From Hasllibacter sp. MH4015 (GTDB lineage Bacteria; Pseudomonadota; Alphaproteobacteria; Rhodobacterales; Rhodobacteraceae): a stretch of DNA of 64,000 nt. Below, in pieces: positions 51,159 to 60,239 of the stretch (position 1 is its first letter; every line of letters begins with the position of its first letter). Made by a program: the position numbers and the translations under genes. The notes under the pieces were generated by a model, which was not told where the DNA came from, did no database searches, and was given only the letters and a program-made list of their open reading frames with translations. The stretch lies in the NCBI RefSeq assembly GCF_020177575.1, contig NZ_JAHTBK010000001.1, positions 3,612,001 through 3,676,000 on the forward strand, in the 5' to 3' direction.

Positions 51159-52074
51159 GGCTATCGAGCGCCGCCATGGCGTCGGCGCGGCATTGATCCA
51201 GGCTCGACCCCTGGGAGAGGTCGGGCATCGGATAGCGTATCCCGAAAGTTCGGTTCAGCCAGATCTTTTCCGACCGGATCGGGGGTGTCAGCGCCTCCGC
51301 CACGCAAGGGGGAAGCGTGAACTTCTCCCCCTGCATTGCGGCAATCGTCGCGTAGTGTCGCGTCTTCAGGGGACGATCCGGCCCATCGGCCCCGTTCAGG
51401 GCGTCCAGAAGGTAGACCGCATCCCGGCAGAGGCCGGTATTCTCACGCTGATCGTGCAACATGTCGGGCGGCGGCGTGACCCCGGCCACGGCCAAGACGT
51501 CGCGGGTCAGGCCACGCTGCGCGCGTTCCATGCGTCGGACATGGACCCGGTCGCGGCCCAATGCCTTCAGCGCCGAAGACAGATGCCGCTTTGCCCAAGG
51601 CTGGTAGGGTTGCGCGAAAAGGTCGGCCAGTCGCCGGTGGCTCATCTTCACCGCCTGCTGGTAGCGGGAGGCAAGGTGGCCGAACGGCTCCCTCACGTAG
51701 CACAGCGTCTCCAGCCTGTATCCATGGCCCGCGAACAGCGTGTCGAGCGCCGCAAGTGCGTCTGGGCGCAGGGCCTGGAAATACTCGCTCGACAACAGGA
51801 TGGTCGGCGTGTCGCGCGCCATTTCCCCCTCGATCGTGTCGATCATGCGCTGGCAGGCAAGGGCGGCCTGTGTCGGCCCGATGCCGCGTTTTCGAAACCA
51901 GAAATGCGCCGGGCCGGCCGCGTGGGCCATCGCCAGAAGGTCGTGATGGGCGACCTTGTTTCCCGGATAGGCCAGCCCGAGCGCGGGCAAGAGGGCGCGG
52001 TCTTGCGCAAGCGTCGTCTGGATCGTTCGCGTTCCGGTCTTGCCCAGACCCACATGCAAAATAACGCGCTTCAT
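51097..52074 (-). CDS. sulfotransferase-like protein (P-loop)
   Basis: A 325-residue protein with the N-terminal loop HVGLGKTGTRTIQ (5-17), similar to the PAPS 5'-phosphosulfate loop, and LLSSEYFQAL and CYVREPFGHLASRYQQAVK, the 3'-phosphate region R-x6-SRY. A sulfotransferase fold is likely; the substrate is not known. C-terminal residues lie over the end of the TSUP gene (62-base overlap). The start at 52074 is an ATG; the longer frame upstream reads through the DUF3859 region. Confidence 0.75.
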   Translation of the reverse strand: MKRVILHVGLGKTGTRTIQTTLAQDRALLPALGLAYPGNKVAHHDLLAMAHAAGPAHFWFRKRGIGPTQAALACQRMIDTIEGEMARDTPTILLSSEYFQALRPDALAALDTLFAGHGYRLETLCYVREPFGHLASRYQQAVKMSHRRLADLFAQPYQPWAKRHLSSALKALGRDRVHVRRMERAQRGLTRDVLAVAGVTPPPDMLHDQRENTGLCRDAVYLLDALNGADGPDRPLKTRHYATIAAMQGEKFTLPPCVAEALTPPIRSEKIWLNRTFGIRYPMPDLSQGSSLDQCRADAMAALDSLTRTGRVGSGWPLQAQARSA

Positions 52075-52145
52075 CGCGTCCCCCCTATCCGGTTCGACGG
52101 GGTGATAGCCGCGCGAGGTTACAAAACGTTTGACGTGGGCCGCGC

Positions 52146-52682
52146 TCAGGACACGAAGGAATCGAAGCAGGTGTCCATCACCTGCGGCATCAGGTCGGGG
52201 GCGACAACCTCGAACGCGATGAAGAACAATTCCTCGCCCGATTCGGTGACGGCGTGAAACGTCCATTCCCCCAACACAAGCTCGTGGTCGTGATCGAAGC
52301 TGAACCCGGTCAGGTTGGGGCCGCTGCCGATATCGGTCTGCCAGCGTTCGACCTCCACCCCCGATCCGGGGAAGGGGGGATGGGTGACAGTGACCGTCAC
52401 GGCCCCGTGGTCGACGCCAAGGGGGGCGGAGGACACGACGCCGAAGCCGATCCCGATCTCGGCGGGCACGATCTTGCTGCGGAACTGGAAATCGGGGATC
52501 GATGGAACGATGTTGATGGTGCCATTCGCCGTCTCCGGCGCCGGATCTTCGCGGATCGGCTCCTGCGCGCAATAGACGCCGTAAAGGAGGGTCTCGATCC
52601 CGTCCCCGACCCTCAGGGCGGCATCCTGTGCCGTGGCGGGCAGGGACAGGGCGAACAGGACAAGGATCGCGCGCGCGAACAT
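52146..52682 (-). CDS. DUF3859 family secreted protein
   Basis: A 178-residue protein with a cleavable signal (about 1-18, LSLPATAQ). The mature part is beta-rich with GVDHGAVTVTVTHPPFPG and GSGPNLTGFSFDHDHELVLG, which match DUF3859. Two Cys, YCAQEP and MDTCFDSF, could bond. Function unknown. Confidence 0.78.
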   Translation of the reverse strand: MFARAILVLFALSLPATAQDAALRVGDGIETLLYGVYCAQEPIREDPAPETANGTINIVPSIPDFQFRSKIVPAEIGIGFGVVSSAPLGVDHGAVTVTVTHPPFPGSGVEVERWQTDIGSGPNLTGFSFDHDHELVLGEWTFHAVTESGEELFFIAFEVVAPDLMPQVMDTCFDSFVS

Positions 52683-52758
52683 GGAACCTCCATCATCAAG
52701 GGCTGACCCATAGGTAATGGCCAGCCCCCGAAGCGCAACGTGTGGAAATCCCGACCGC

Positions 52759-54354
52759 CTAGATCGCGGCGGCGCGCACATCCTCGTCGATATGGGCGAC
52801 GTATTGCGCGAAATTGTCTGCGAACATCTGCACCAGCTTCTGCGCCTGACGGTCATAGGCGCTGCCATCGGCCCAGGTTTCGCGCGGGTCGAGCAGATCG
52901 TCGTCACAGCCGGGGCAGGTGGTGGGAACCTCGAAGCCGAAATGCGGATCCTTGCGGAACTTGCCGCGGTTCAGCGTGCCGTCCAGTGCGGCGGTCAGCA
53001 GCGCGCGGGTGGCGCGGATCGGCATCCGTGAGCCTGTGCCGTACGCCCCGCCGGTCCATCCGGTGTTGACGAGCCAGCAGGTGGCGCCGTGTTCGCTGAT
53101 CTTCTCGCGCAGGAGGTCGCCATAGACCTCCGGACGACGCGGCATAAACGGCGCGCCGAAGCATGTGGAAAAGGTCGGCGTCGGTTCGGTCACGCCCCGT
53201 TCTGTGCCGGCGACCTTGGCGGTGAAGCCACTCAGGAAGTGGTACATCGCCTGCGCTGGCGTCAGGCGTGCAATCGGGGGCAGAACGCCGAAGGCATCGC
53301 AGGTGAGCATTACGATGTTCTTGGGATGCCCGCCAAGACCCGTCGCACTGGCGTTCGAGATCATGTCGAGCGGATAGGCGCAGCGCGTGTTGGCCGTCAG
53401 GCTGTCATCGTCGAAATCCAGCTCCAACGTATCGTCGTCATAGACCATGTTCTCGATCACGGTGGAGAATTTGGACGTGGTCGCGAAGATCTCCGGCTCC
53501 GCTTCCTCCCGCAGATTGATTGTCTTGGCGTAGCAGCCGCCTTCGAAGTTGAACGTGCCGGTGTCGGACCAGCCATGCTCATCGTCGCCGATCAACGTGC
53601 GGCCGGGATCGGCGGACAGGGTCGTCTTGCCGGTGCCCGACAGGCCGAAGAAGACGGCGGCGTCTTCCGGATCGCCAATGGCGTGGTTGGCCGAACAATG
53701 CATCGCCATCACACCCTTTTCGGGCAGGATGTAGTTGAGCAGGGTGAAGACCGATTTCTTGTTCTCTCCGGCATATTCCGTGTTGCCGATCAGGATCAGC
53801 TTACGTTCGAAATTCAGCGCGATGACGGTCTCCGAATTGGTGCCGTGACGCGCCGGGTCGGCCTTGAAGCTCGGGCAATTGATGATCGTGAATTCGGGGA
53901 TGAATTCCGCCAGCTCGTCCGAATCGGGGCGGCGCAGGAGGTGGCGGATGAAGAGGTTGTGCCAGGCAAGCTCACTGACCACGCGAACATCAAGGCGGTG
54001 TTCCGGATCGGCCCCGCCGAAGAGGTCCTGAACGAAGTAATCACCGCCCTTCATGTGGTCGAGCATGTCGGCATGCAGCCGATCGAAGGCATCGGGTGCC
54101 ATGGGCGCGTTGTTGTCCCACCAGATCTTGTCTTCGACATCCGGAGTGCGCACGACGAACTTGTCGTTGGGTGAGCGTCCCGTGAACTGACCAGTGGAGA
54201 CAAGGAAGGTGCCACCCTTGCCGATCCGCCCCTCGCCACGCTTGACCGCCGCTTCCATCAGCGCGGGTTCCAGAAGGTTGTAATAGACCGACCCGAGCCC
54301 CGTGATGCCGTGTTGATCGAGCGTGTGTGCGGGGTTCACGCGTCCTTGGGTCAT
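52759..54354 (-). CDS. pckA: phosphoenolpyruvate carboxykinase (ATP)
   Basis: Converts oxaloacetate and ATP to phosphoenolpyruvate, the entry to gluconeogenesis. The 531-residue enzyme has all motifs: [20 protein letters not shown] (kinase-1a), [10 protein letters not shown] (kinase-2), GGCYAKTI, and the substrate arginine [11 protein letters not shown] region. The ATG at 54354 is preceded by GGAGCAAC. It is divergent from chvI; in Agrobacterium and relatives pckA lies beside chvGI and is acid- and ChvGI-responsive. Confidence 0.96.
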   Translation of the reverse strand: MTQGRVNPAHTLDQHGITGLGSVYYNLLEPALMEAAVKRGEGRIGKGGTFLVSTGQFTGRSPNDKFVVRTPDVEDKIWWDNNAPMAPDAFDRLHADMLDHMKGGDYFVQDLFGGADPEHRLDVRVVSELAWHNLFIRHLLRRPDSDELAEFIPEFTIINCPSFKADPARHGTNSETVIALNFERKLILIGNTEYAGENKKSVFTLLNYILPEKGVMAMHCSANHAIGDPEDAAVFFGLSGTGKTTLSADPGRTLIGDDEHGWSDTGTFNFEGGCYAKTINLREEAEPEIFATTSKFSTVIENMVYDDDTLELDFDDDSLTANTRCAYPLDMISNASATGLGGHPKNIVMLTCDAFGVLPPIARLTPAQAMYHFLSGFTAKVAGTERGVTEPTPTFSTCFGAPFMPRRPEVYGDLLREKISEHGATCWLVNTGWTGGAYGTGSRMPIRATRALLTAALDGTLNRGKFRKDPHFGFEVPTTCPGCDDDLLDPRETWADGSAYDRQAQKLVQMFADNFAQYVAHIDEDVRAAAI

Positions 54355-54398
54355 GTCCGTTGCTCCTGATGGGCGATTGCGCCCTTGGTCTGAATGCG

Positions 54399-54423
54399 CG
54401 ACGCGGCAAGATCCGCCGCGTCG
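54399..54423 (-). other. stem-loop at the 5' end of pckA mRNA
   Basis: CGACGCGGC (54399-54407) and GCCGCGTCG (54415-54423) are exact complements around AAGATCC. It starts about where the pckA transcript is expected to begin (near 54424), so it may cap or stabilise the 5' end. Confidence 0.5.
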
Positions 54424-54430
54424 TAGCACC

Positions 54431-54458
54431 GCTATAACATGACGATTTTGAGACTGAA
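54431..54458 (-). promoter_or_regulatory. candidate pckA promoter
   Basis: On the minus strand TTCAGT (54453-54458) and TATAGC (54431-54436), 16 bases apart. It would place the pckA start near 54424, 70 bases before the ATG. Confidence 0.4.
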
Positions 54459-54476
54459 CAGGACGGGACCGCACAG

Positions 54477-54500
54477 TTAGCGCAACCATTAGCGCAACCA
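54477..54500. repeat. perfect 12-bp tandem repeat in the pckA/chvI gap
   Basis: TTAGCGCAACCA occurs twice with no spacer (54477-54488, 54489-54500), upstream of the candidate pckA -35. Tandem direct repeats of 10-12 bases are the usual binding pattern of OmpR-type regulators such as ChvI. The 366-base gap 54355-54720 contains this, two stem-loops and the promoters described, and no other gene. Confidence 0.75.
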
Positions 54501-54501
54501 C

Positions 54502-54520
54502 CGCGAAATTTTGTTTCGCG
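54502..54520. other. 7-bp-arm inverted repeat next to the tandem repeat
   Basis: CGCGAAA (54502-54508) and TTTCGCG (54514-54520) around TTTTG, one base after the tandem repeat. Candidate operator half-sites; not a terminator. Confidence 0.4.
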
Positions 54521-54685
54521 CAGTGATTATCCGCGTTTGCAGCCATTGCGTTGGGCAGGTGCCCGAATTTTGCCACTATTCAACGGCTCGTTAACGCAAA
54601 TCCGCCACACTTGTCCGGGTCAGCGGGGTGCAATCGCTTATTTTGATTGATTCTCTGCCGTGAAAACCTGAAGCTGCCGGAAAAA

Positions 54686-54691
54686 TATAAT
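54686..54691 (+). promoter_or_regulatory. candidate -10 box of chvI
   Basis: A consensus TATAAT at 54686-54691, with no good -35 at 17 bases, suggests an activator-dependent or weak promoter about 23 bases from the chvI start. Confidence 0.4.
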
Positions 54692-54720
54692 GTACCGAGC
54701 AGTAATCGAGGACATGACCG

Positions 54721-55422
54721 ATGGCGCGTATCGCACTTGTCGATGACGACAGGAATATCCTGACGTCCGTATCAATGACTCTTGAGGCAGAGGGTTTTGA
54801 CGTCGAGACCTACAATGACGGGCAATCGGCCCTGGATGCCTTCAATCGCAAATTGCCGGATCTGGGTGTCTTCGACATCAAGATGCCGCGCATGGACGGG
54901 ATGGACCTGTTGCAGCGTCTGCGCACCAAGTCGCAGATGCCGGTGATCTTCCTGACGTCCAAGGATGACGAGATCGACGAGCTGATGGGCCTGCGCATGG
55001 GCGCCGACGATTACGTGCGCAAGCCGTTCTCGCAGCGCCTGCTCGTGGAGCGTATCCGGTCAATCCTGCGCCGTCAGGACGCGATCGCCTCCGACGCCGC
55101 CGGCGCGCCCGAGGAAAGCACGGTTCTGGACCGCGGCGATCTGCGGATGGATCCGCTGCGCCACGCGGTGACGTGGAAGGGCCGCGACGTGACCCTCACC
55201 GTGACCGAATTCCTGCTGTTGCAGGCGCTGGCACAACGGCCCGGTTTCGTGAAGTCTCGCGATCAGCTGATGGATGTCGCCTATGACGAGCAGGTCTATG
55301 TCGACGACCGGACCATCGACAGCCACATCAAGCGCCTGCGCAAGAAGATGCGCTCCGTGGATGATGAGTTCTCGGCGATCGAGACGCTCTATGGCATCGG
55401 CTACCGCTACAACGAAGAATAA
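54721..55422 (+). CDS. chvI: response regulator ChvI (OmpR family)
   Basis: A 233-residue two-component regulator. Receiver domain 1-120 with LVDDDRNIL, phosphorylated Asp52 in [10 protein letters not shown] and Thr/Lys switch positions in LTSKD; C-terminal OmpR-type winged helix with [16 protein letters not shown]. Controls cell-envelope, exopolysaccharide and acid responses in relatives. Coexpressed with chvG 11 bases downstream. Confidence 0.93.
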   Translation: MARIALVDDDRNILTSVSMTLEAEGFDVETYNDGQSALDAFNRKLPDLGVFDIKMPRMDGMDLLQRLRTKSQMPVIFLTSKDDEIDELMGLRMGADDYVRKPFSQRLLVERIRSILRRQDAIASDAAGAPEESTVLDRGDLRMDPLRHAVTWKGRDVTLTVTEFLLLQALAQRPGFVKSRDQLMDVAYDEQVYVDDRTIDSHIKRLRKKMRSVDDEFSAIETLYGIGYRYNEE

Positions 55423-55433
55423 GGGGCGCGCCC

Positions 55434-57158
55434 GTGCCGGCTGACCTGTCGATGACCAACCGCCGCGCGACCGAGCGGGCGGATATTGTGCTGGGTGAAG
55501 ATTGGGACCGCCCCCAGGCGAGTGTCGAAAGCGAGTTGCGGGCCGCCCGTGCGCGCCGCTCGTTCATCTCGCTCAATTCCTCGCCGCTTGCGCGCAAAAT
55601 CATTCTGTTCAACCTGCTGGCGATCCTGATCCTCGGGGTCGGCTTCTTGCTGATGAACCAGTTTCGCGACGGGCTGACAGTGCAGCGCGAACGCGCCCTG
55701 GCGGTCGAGGCGCAGCTGATGGCCGACGTGTTCGAGGCGAATTTGCCCGCCTCGGCCCCCGCGAACCTGACCACGGGCGACGGGATCGACGCCGAGGCCG
55801 TCCTGTCGCGGATCGGCCTGACCGATGGCGTCGACGTGTTCGTGTTCGCCGCCGACGGCTCCGTCGTCACCTCGACCCAGGATATCGCCCGCAGTGCCGC
55901 GCGCCCGGTGCGCGGATTGCAGGCGCAGCCGGGTGAGACGCTCCTGATCACCGATTTCCTCAACTCCGTGTGGACCGCCCTGTCGTCGATCATGGGTGGC
56001 AACGCCCCGGCCGAGGTTGGGCCGACCGGTGCTGCGGCCCATGTCGACCTGGTGGCCGCCGCCCTTGACGGGTCCACGATCTTGCAACGCGGCAGCGATA
56101 CGACCGGGTCCGTCTATGCCGCGGCGACGCCGATCGAGGGGCCGGGCGGTGTTCTGGGCGTGATCGTCGTGACGACCGCGGCGGGGGAGATCGACCAACT
56201 CGCCCGGGTGGAGCAGGAGCAATTGCTTCAGATGTTCGCGGTGGCGCTTCTCGTGTCCATCGGACTGTCGCTGGTGCTGGCCTCCACCATCGCCAACCCG
56301 CTGTCCGACCTGTCGGCCGCCGCCGAACTCGGGCGCGACAAGAATGCCCGCAAGATGTCGCCCACCCGCGTGCGCATCCCCGATCTGACCGGTCGTCCCG
56401 ATGAAATCGGGCGGTTGTCCGGTGCGCTCCGTGGCATGGTCGGCGCGCTCTACGACCGGATCGACAGCAACGAACAATTCGCCGCCGATGTCAGCCACGA
56501 GATCAAGAATCCTCTCGCGTCGCTCAGGTCTGCGGTGGGCACACTCGGCTTCGCCAAGACCGACGAACAGCGCGCCCGCCTGATCGAGGTGATCGAACAC
56601 GACGTGCAGCGCCTGGACCGGTTGGTCAGCGACATCTCCAACGCCTCACGGCTGGACAGTGAGCTGGTCAAGGAGGAGGAGGAAGAGTTCAACCTCGTCC
56701 GCACGCTCAGCAACCTGTCCCATTATCACGCGGAGGAAGCGGCCAAGAAGGGCGTGGAATTCATCACCGACCTGCCCGAGGATGAGATCCGCATCGCGGG
56801 CCTTGAAGGGCGCCTGGCGCAGGTTTTCGTCAACCTGATCGGCAATGCGATTTCGTTCTGTGATGACGGCGATGCCGTCCGCCTCTGGACCCGGCGGCGT
56901 GAAAACCGCGTGTTGATCGTGGTGGAGGATACCGGCCCCGGCATCCCGGAAGAGGCGCTGACCAAGGTGTTCAACCGCTTCTATTCCGAGCGTCCGGTGC
57001 AGCAATTCGGCAACCATTCCGGCCTCGGCCTCGCGATCTCCAAACAGATCATCGAAGCTCATGGCGGCGTGATCTGGGCGGAAAATATCCGCCCGACCGA
57101 GGCGGATGTGACGTCCGAGCCGCTGGGTGCGCGCTTCGTCGTCGGCCTTCCGATCTGA
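55434..57158 (+). CDS. chvG: sensor histidine kinase ChvG
   Basis: A 574-residue kinase. Two membrane segments (about 53-72 and 262-282) bracket a periplasmic domain of about 190 residues; HAMP follows, then the DHp domain with His355 in DVSHEIKNPL, and an ATPase domain with N-box FVNLIGNAIS, G1 DTGPGIP and G2 SGLGLA. Start is GTG at 55434 or ATG at 55446. It senses envelope and pH cues in relatives (ExoS/BvrS homologue). Confidence 0.93.
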   Translation: MPADLSMTNRRATERADIVLGEDWDRPQASVESELRAARARRSFISLNSSPLARKIILFNLLAILILGVGFLLMNQFRDGLTVQRERALAVEAQLMADVFEANLPASAPANLTTGDGIDAEAVLSRIGLTDGVDVFVFAADGSVVTSTQDIARSAARPVRGLQAQPGETLLITDFLNSVWTALSSIMGGNAPAEVGPTGAAAHVDLVAAALDGSTILQRGSDTTGSVYAAATPIEGPGGVLGVIVVTTAAGEIDQLARVEQEQLLQMFAVALLVSIGLSLVLASTIANPLSDLSAAAELGRDKNARKMSPTRVRIPDLTGRPDEIGRLSGALRGMVGALYDRIDSNEQFAADVSHEIKNPLASLRSAVGTLGFAKTDEQRARLIEVIEHDVQRLDRLVSDISNASRLDSELVKEEEEEFNLVRTLSNLSHYHAEEAAKKGVEFITDLPEDEIRIAGLEGRLAQVFVNLIGNAISFCDDGDAVRLWTRRRENRVLIVVEDTGPGIPEEALTKVFNRFYSERPVQQFGNHSGLGLAISKQIIEAHGGVIWAENIRPTEADVTSEPLGARFVVGLPI

Positions 57159-57161
57159 GCC

Positions 57162-57638
57162 ATGGCCGATCCCACGCCCGAGCCGTTGGAGCACTGGGCG
57201 CAGGGCGCTGACGCGACGGGCCTTCACCTCCACGCCACCGCCATTGCGCTTGCGGGGCAGAGCGTCTTGATGCTCGGGCCAAGCGGCTCCGGCAAATCCA
57301 GCCTCGCTTTGCAATTGCTTGTACTGGGCGCGCAACTGATCGCCGACGATGGCATTCGCGCACGGGTCGCGGGGGACACGATCCAGATCTCCCGTCCCGA
57401 TACGGCCCCGCCGTTCATCGAAGCGCGGGGCATTGGGCTTCTGAAGGCCGGACCGCTTTGCGCGTCCGCGCGGCTCACCTACGCCGTCGACCTGGAACGG
57501 GCGGAGCCCGAGCGCCTTCCGCCGCGACGGTTCGTCACCCTTGGGACGGCCCGCGCGCAGTTGATCCTTGGCGCGGGACATCCGACGCTGGCCGCAGCGC
57601 TTTTGCACGCCCTGCGCCACGGACGGGCCGTGCCCTGA
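57162..57638 (+). CDS. hprK: HPr kinase/phosphorylase, short alphaproteobacterial form
   Basis: A 158-residue protein limited to the C-terminal catalytic domain; Firmicute HprK has about 310 residues. P-loop GPSGSGKSSLA (about 39-49), ADDGIRARV and the ARGIGLL-type signature match HprK. It would phosphorylate HPr on the regulatory serine (Ser50 here). Four bases after chvG. Short HprK beside ptsH is typical of alphaproteobacteria. Confidence 0.9.
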   Translation: MADPTPEPLEHWAQGADATGLHLHATAIALAGQSVLMLGPSGSGKSSLALQLLVLGAQLIADDGIRARVAGDTIQISRPDTAPPFIEARGIGLLKAGPLCASARLTYAVDLERAEPERLPPRRFVTLGTARAQLILGAGHPTLAAALLHALRHGRAVP

Positions 57639-57665
57639 TCCCCAAACCCGAGGTCATTCGACCCC

Positions 57666-58592
57666 ATGCCGAACGCCGTCCCGTCCCCCGCCCATGTCGT
57701 GTTCGTCACCGGACCGTCCGGTGCGGGACGCACCACGGTTATCAACGCGCTGGAGGATCTGGGGTTCGAGGCCATCGACAACCTGCCCCTGCGCCTTCTG
57801 CCGCGCCTGTTGGAGGGGCCGCCGCCGGACCGCCCCCTGGCGCTTGGCATCGACCCGCGCACCCGTGATTTCGGAGCGGAGGATCTGCTCCGCGCCCACG
57901 AAAAACTCGCCGCCGACCCGGCCTACGCGACGGATCTGATCTATGTCGATTGTGAAGCCGCCACCTTACAGCGGCGCTATTCGGAGACACGTCGGCGACA
58001 CCCGCTAAGCCCGGATGCCGATCCGGCAGAAGGGATCGCGCAGGAACGCGAGATCCTGGCTCCCCTGCGCGGACATGCCAGCGTCCTAATCGACACGACA
58101 AACCGGACCCCCCATGACACGAGGGCGGAGATCGGGCGCTTCTTCACGCCGGATCGCGCGCCGCGCCTCGTGATCCAGCTGACCTCGTTCTCATACCGCC
58201 GGGGCCTGCCACTGGGAGCGGATCTCGTGTTCGACTGCCGCTTCCTCCGCAATCCGCACTGGGACCCGGACCTGCGCGCACAGGACGGGCGGGACGACGG
58301 TGTCCGGGCCTATATCGCGGAGGATGCACGGTTCGACGCCTTCACCGATCAGATCGAGGCGATGCTGATGCTTCTGCTGCCCGCGTTCCGGGAGGAGGGC
58401 AAAAGCCACCTGACGGTCGCATTCGGCTGTACCGGGGGGCGTCACAGGTCCGTGGCCCTGACCGAAATCACCGCGGCACGGCTTGCGGACTCAGGCTGGC
58501 AAGTGTCAAAAAGGCACCGAGACGTGGACCGAGACAAAGCGCGCGCCCCTGAAGACGGGGCCAGTGCCGCGTCCAGGGGTGGAGAGGCATAG
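57666..58592 (+). CDS. rapZ: RapZ family nucleotide-binding regulator
   Basis: A 308-residue protein. N-terminal P-loop domain with VTGPSGAGRTTVINALED, in which the Walker A lysine position is Arg22; VFDCRFLRNP; C-terminal domain with FGCTGGRHRSVAL. RapZ of E. coli binds sRNAs and glucosamine-6-phosphate. The lysine-to-arginine replacement is notable, see findings. The C-terminal tail is basic. Confidence 0.9.
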   Translation: MPNAVPSPAHVVFVTGPSGAGRTTVINALEDLGFEAIDNLPLRLLPRLLEGPPPDRPLALGIDPRTRDFGAEDLLRAHEKLAADPAYATDLIYVDCEAATLQRRYSETRRRHPLSPDADPAEGIAQEREILAPLRGHASVLIDTTNRTPHDTRAEIGRFFTPDRAPRLVIQLTSFSYRRGLPLGADLVFDCRFLRNPHWDPDLRAQDGRDDGVRAYIAEDARFDAFTDQIEAMLMLLLPAFREEGKSHLTVAFGCTGGRHRSVALTEITAARLADSGWQVSKRHRDVDRDKARAPEDGASAASRGGEA

Positions 58593-58597
58593 CAAGC

Positions 58598-58990
58598 GTG
58601 ATCGGTATCGTGATCGTCGCCCACGGCGGCCTTGCCCTCGAATTGCAGCGCGCCACCGAACACGTGGTCGGCCGGCAGGACGCGATGATCTCCATCAGTG
58701 TCGGAGCGGAGGATGACCGCTCCACCCGGACCCGCGAAATCTGCGATGCCGCCGACCAGGTGGACCAGGGCCAGGGGGTCGTGGTGGTGACGGATATGTA
58801 TGGCGGCTCCCCCTCCAACCTATCATTGCTCGCCTGCCAACCGGCCAATCGAAAGATCCTGTCGGGTATGAACCTGCCGATGCTGGTGAAGCTCGTGAAA
58901 TCCCGAAACCTGCCGGTGGAAGAGGCCGTAAACCGCGCGGCCGAAGCCGGACGGCGCTACATCAACAGCTTCGACGGCGCCCCCGACTAA
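58598..58990 (+). CDS. PTS EIIA component of the mannose (PtsM) family
   Basis: A 130-residue EIIA-Man protein: MIGIVIVAHGGLALELQRAT with the phosphorylatable His9, and VVVVTDMYGGSPSNLSLL. No EIIB or EIIC is present, so it is a regulatory rather than a transport PTS unit. Start GTG at 58598. Expected to be phosphorylated by HPr and to act on partners yet unidentified. Confidence 0.92.
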   Translation: MIGIVIVAHGGLALELQRATEHVVGRQDAMISISVGAEDDRSTRTREICDAADQVDQGQGVVVVTDMYGGSPSNLSLLACQPANRKILSGMNLPMLVKLVKSRNLPVEEAVNRAAEAGRRYINSFDGAPD

Positions 58991-59006
58991 GCAGGAGATC
59001 CCAGAC

Positions 59007-59288
59007 ATGACCGAGACCTCCGTCACCCGCGAATTGAAGATCGTCAATACCAAGGGTCTGCACGCCCGCGCGTCTGCCCGGTTCGTGGAGGTGGTGGAAG
59101 AATTTGACGCCACCGCAATTGTCCGGCGCGATGGGCTGAGTGCCGCCGGGGATTCCATCATGGGCCTTTTGATGTTGGCAGCTTCCATGGGAACCTTTAT
59201 TGAGGTTGAAACCAGTGGGGCTGAGGCCGCTCGCCTCGCCGATGCGCTGGAAGCTCTGGTTGCCGACAAGTTCGGCGAGGATACCTGA
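59007..59288 (+). CDS. ptsH: phosphocarrier protein HPr
   Basis: A 93-residue HPr: the active histidine is His19 in TKGLHARASARF, and Ser50 in AAGDSIMGLLML corresponds to the regulatory Ser46. The gene follows the EIIA gene by 16 bases. Enzyme I is not in the window. Both phosphorylation sites are present. Confidence 0.94.
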   Translation: MTETSVTRELKIVNTKGLHARASARFVEVVEEFDATAIVRRDGLSAAGDSIMGLLMLAASMGTFIEVETSGAEAARLADALEALVADKFGEDT

Positions 59289-59300
59289 GGGGTCCATAAG

Positions 59301-60230
59301 ATGACCTCTGACGATGGTGAAAGACGAGGGCACGTGACGGATCTGGGGTCTCGTAACATTTCGGCACCTGCGCCGACCCGTGTAGGGGGACCGACTGGCC
59401 AATATGATCGCCGGTCCCTGACCTATGCGAATTCGTTCCCGAACCCGTTCGTGCGTTTCACCATCAAGGCGATCGAGTGGATGACGGGAAAGGTCACGAT
59501 CATTCGCCGCGTCAACCAGTTCGAGGGTTTGGGGGAATTCAAGGGGCAGGCCTTCTGGCCCGCGACGATGAAGGTGATGGGGATCGACCTTCAGACGCCG
59601 GACGCGCAATTGGACCGCATCCCCACAGAAGGACCCGTCGTCTTCGTGGCAAACCATCCCCATGGATTGGTCGACGGCATGATCCTGGCCGATCTGATCG
59701 GACGGCGGCGCGACGATTACCGTATCCTGACCCGCGCGCTTCTGACCGGGATCGATGAGGCCGCGTCGGGGTACATGATCTCCGTCCCGTTCCTCCACGA
59801 ACCCGATGCGCAGCAAAAGATGCTGGATATGCGCGCCCAGGCGATGGAGCACCTCAAGAAGGATGGCCTGATCGCGCTGTTCCCGTCCGGCGCCGTTGCG
59901 GCCTCGGACCGGATGTGGGGCCAACCGATCGAGGGGGAGTGGAACGTCTTTACCGCCAAGATGATCCGCAATTCCGGCGCGACGATCGTTCCGTGCTTTT
60001 TTACCGGCCAGAACAGCCGCGCCTACCAGATCGCCAACCGGATCAGCCCGGTTCTGCGCCAGGGCCTGTTGATCCACGAGGTGGTGAAAAGTTTCGACAA
60101 GCCCCAGGCACCGATCATCGGCAATCCGATCACACCGGATCAATGGCAGGACAAGATCGGCAAGCCCCGGGAATTCATGGCGTGGCTGCGCGAGCGCACC
60201 CTGTCGCTCAGGGACGATCCAGACCAATAG
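59301..60230 (+). CDS. lysophospholipid acyltransferase-family protein
   Basis: A 309-residue acyltransferase-like protein. The active motif is NHPHGLVDG (118-126), spaced HX5D, a known variant; the acceptor motif is FPSGAV instead of FPEGTR. An N-terminal domain of about 110 residues precedes it. It is the last PTS-cluster neighbour, 12 bases after ptsH; a lipid A or phospholipid acyl role is likely but not defined. Confidence 0.8.
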   Translation: MTSDDGERRGHVTDLGSRNISAPAPTRVGGPTGQYDRRSLTYANSFPNPFVRFTIKAIEWMTGKVTIIRRVNQFEGLGEFKGQAFWPATMKVMGIDLQTPDAQLDRIPTEGPVVFVANHPHGLVDGMILADLIGRRRDDYRILTRALLTGIDEAASGYMISVPFLHEPDAQQKMLDMRAQAMEHLKKDGLIALFPSGAVAASDRMWGQPIEGEWNVFTAKMIRNSGATIVPCFFTGQNSRAYQIANRISPVLRQGLLIHEVVKSFDKPQAPIIGNPITPDQWQDKIGKPREFMAWLRERTLSLRDDPDQ

Positions 60231-60239
60231 GAGCGTTCC

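Noticed and set aside
54502-54520. Inverted repeat near pckA as a transcription terminator
   Set aside because: No following T-tract in either direction and it lies upstream of both promoters.
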